64,000 bases of DNA from Chitinophaga terrae (ex Kim and Jung 2007) (lineage in GTDB: Bacteria > Bacteroidota > Bacteroidia > Chitinophagales > Chitinophagaceae). Within the stretch, counting starts at the first letter, position 1. The number at the start of each line of letters is the position of its first letter. This document shows positions 63,194 through 64,000 of the stretch, piece by piece. The notes below the pieces were generated by a model. That model saw nothing but the letters and a program-made list of their open reading frames with translations. It ran no database searches and was not told the DNA's origin. The stretch covers positions 62,001-126,000 of the forward strand of contig NZ_FNRL01000008.1 of assembly GCF_900107795.1 (NCBI RefSeq). Direction: 5' to 3'. The translations under genes were made by a program, and so were the position numbers.

Positions 63194-64000
63194 TTAATTT
63201 ATTCCCTTTTTTTCAAGGATCACTTTTTCACTTCTTTCTATGGCTTTAGCAAACGTTTCAACAACGTTCGATTTTCCTATACTGAATAATAAGCGGGCTT
63301 TCCTCAATTCGTCGAATACTTCTTTTGTAAGCACCTCAGACAAAATCAATTTTGTTCCTTGATGTTTCATGTCCTTACTTACTTCTTTAATTATTTGAAT
63401 ACCTGTAGCATCTATAATAGGTACATTTCTCATTCTGATAATTAATACCTGTGGAGCAGCTTCTATTATTCTAATGGCGTCCTTGAATTTATATGCTGCA
63501 CCGAAAAAAAGAGGGCCTGTTATTTCAAACACCTCAACCCCGTGCGGTATTATGAAATTAGATACTGCTAAAGGATCATTATTCGCTTTGTTACCATTAA
63601 ATTGTTTCGATATTACACTAACGTTACTGAATTGCGCCATTTTTCTCATAAATAGAAACATTGAAAGTACCATACCAATTTCTATCGCTACTGTCAGATC
63701 GATTATTACTGTTAAAAGGAATGTGACAATAAGAACAGCGGCATCATTTTTCGAGCCTTTAGCTATAGAAACAAAATTTTCCCACTCACTCATATTATAG
63801 GTTACTACTACCAGAATGCCTGCCAATGTTGCCATAGGGATAAGCGCAGCCCATTTGCCAGCAAACATTATAATCAACAATAATGTTAGTGAGTGAATTA
63901 TTCCGGCTACGGGTGTACGGCCGCCATTCTTAATATTGGTGGCGGTTCTTGCAATTGCGCCGGTGGCTGGAATACCTCCAAAAAGGGACGAAAAAATATT
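63194..64000 (-). CDS. SulP-family anion transporter with STAS domain, 5' end outside window
   Basis: The frame is open to the window edge: before the internal Met at 63880 it encodes LFGGIPATGAIARTATNIKN, a hallmark SulP segment, so only the C-terminal part is seen. Several membrane helices, then a STAS domain (about the last 120 residues: VEVFEITGPLFFGAAYKFKD, LIIRMRNVPIIDATGIQIIK). Moves sulfate, bicarbonate or another anion. If bicarbonate, it would fit the CO2-linked enzymes in this region, but this cannot be decided here. Confidence 0.9.
   Translation of the reverse strand, partial: NIFSSLFGGIPATGAIARTATNIKNGGRTPVAGIIHSLTLLLIIMFAGKWAALIPMATLAGILVVVTYNMSEWENFVSIAKGSKNDAAVLIVTFLLTVIIDLTVAIEIGMVLSMFLFMRKMAQFSNVSVISKQFNGNKANNDPLAVSNFIIPHGVEVFEITGPLFFGAAYKFKDAIRIIEAAPQVLIIRMRNVPIIDATGIQIIKEVSKDMKHQGTKLILSEVLTKEVFDELRKARLLFSIGKSNVVETFAKAIERSEKVILEKKGIN

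Noticed and set aside
1..64000. CRISPR arrays, tRNA, rRNA or riboswitches
   Set aside because: No regularly spaced repeats and no cloverleaf or known RNA signature were recognised. The gcv genes lack a visible tandem glycine-riboswitch pattern upstream, though a covariance search would be needed to exclude one.

Overview
The window comes from a Bacteroidota genome, most likely Chitinophagaceae (Chitinophaga-like). Support: a SusC/SusD pair, TAnnTTTG-type -7 boxes, secreted and lipoprotein genes with Bacteroidota-style signals, DUF6249, DUF4382 and YoaK proteins, TPR-type hybrid histidine kinases with a NarL-type partner, and a Bacteroidota-type serine palmitoyltransferase. No rRNA, tRNA or CRISPR array was recognised. 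The first and last genes run off the window.

Layout. 0-7 kb: the end of a sodium/solute symporter; an ECF sigma factor with two small membrane proteins (minus strand); an intact IS1182-type insertion sequence whose left end lies 9 bp before the sigma start codon; a DUF6249 protein and a secreted beta-lactamase-fold hydrolase. 7-14 kb: a GH116 glucosidase-like enzyme; a copper-linked set (Cys-rich small protein, MbnP-like lipoprotein, MbnH-like di-heme peroxidase, outer-membrane protein) followed by an AraC regulator and two short ORFs. 14-22.5 kb: AraC regulator, S41 peptidase, SusC/SusD. 22.5-29 kb: a lectin-metallopeptidase fusion, a rhodanese/DUF3817/membrane-protein operon with a TetR regulator, a second hydrolase, and divergent azoR/hxlR. 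29.2-31.6 kb is a decay zone with remnants of a TlpA thioredoxin, a LytTR regulator and an S41 peptidase, plus an AT-rich lipoprotein. 31.6-36 kb: YcaQ-like glycosylase, DUF4382 lipoprotein, ectoine-type aspartokinase, membrane protein.

36-47.1 kb is the most coherent uncharacterised unit: a NarL-type two-component system divergent from seven genes for secreted proteins. Four copies of a 20-bp dyad (AATCrT-N8-AyGATT), each exactly 21 nt before a -7-like box, sit at the kinase promoter and at three promoters of the secreted set. This looks like a self-contained regulon.

47.3-64 kb is visibly more AT-rich and probably acquired. It holds a single-chain SIR2-APAZ-MID-PIWI short Argonaute (SPARSA-like defence) broken by one nonsense codon and two frameshifts; two paralogous SAM methyltransferases with small partners; a Crp/Fnr regulator; a GcvH-like protein lacking the lipoyl lysine; a pckA with two homopolymer frameshifts; complete gcvH-gcvT-gcvP; a serine palmitoyltransferase; and a SulP transporter. 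The GcvH-like/methyltransferase pair beside a full glycine cleavage system is the second candidate for something undescribed.
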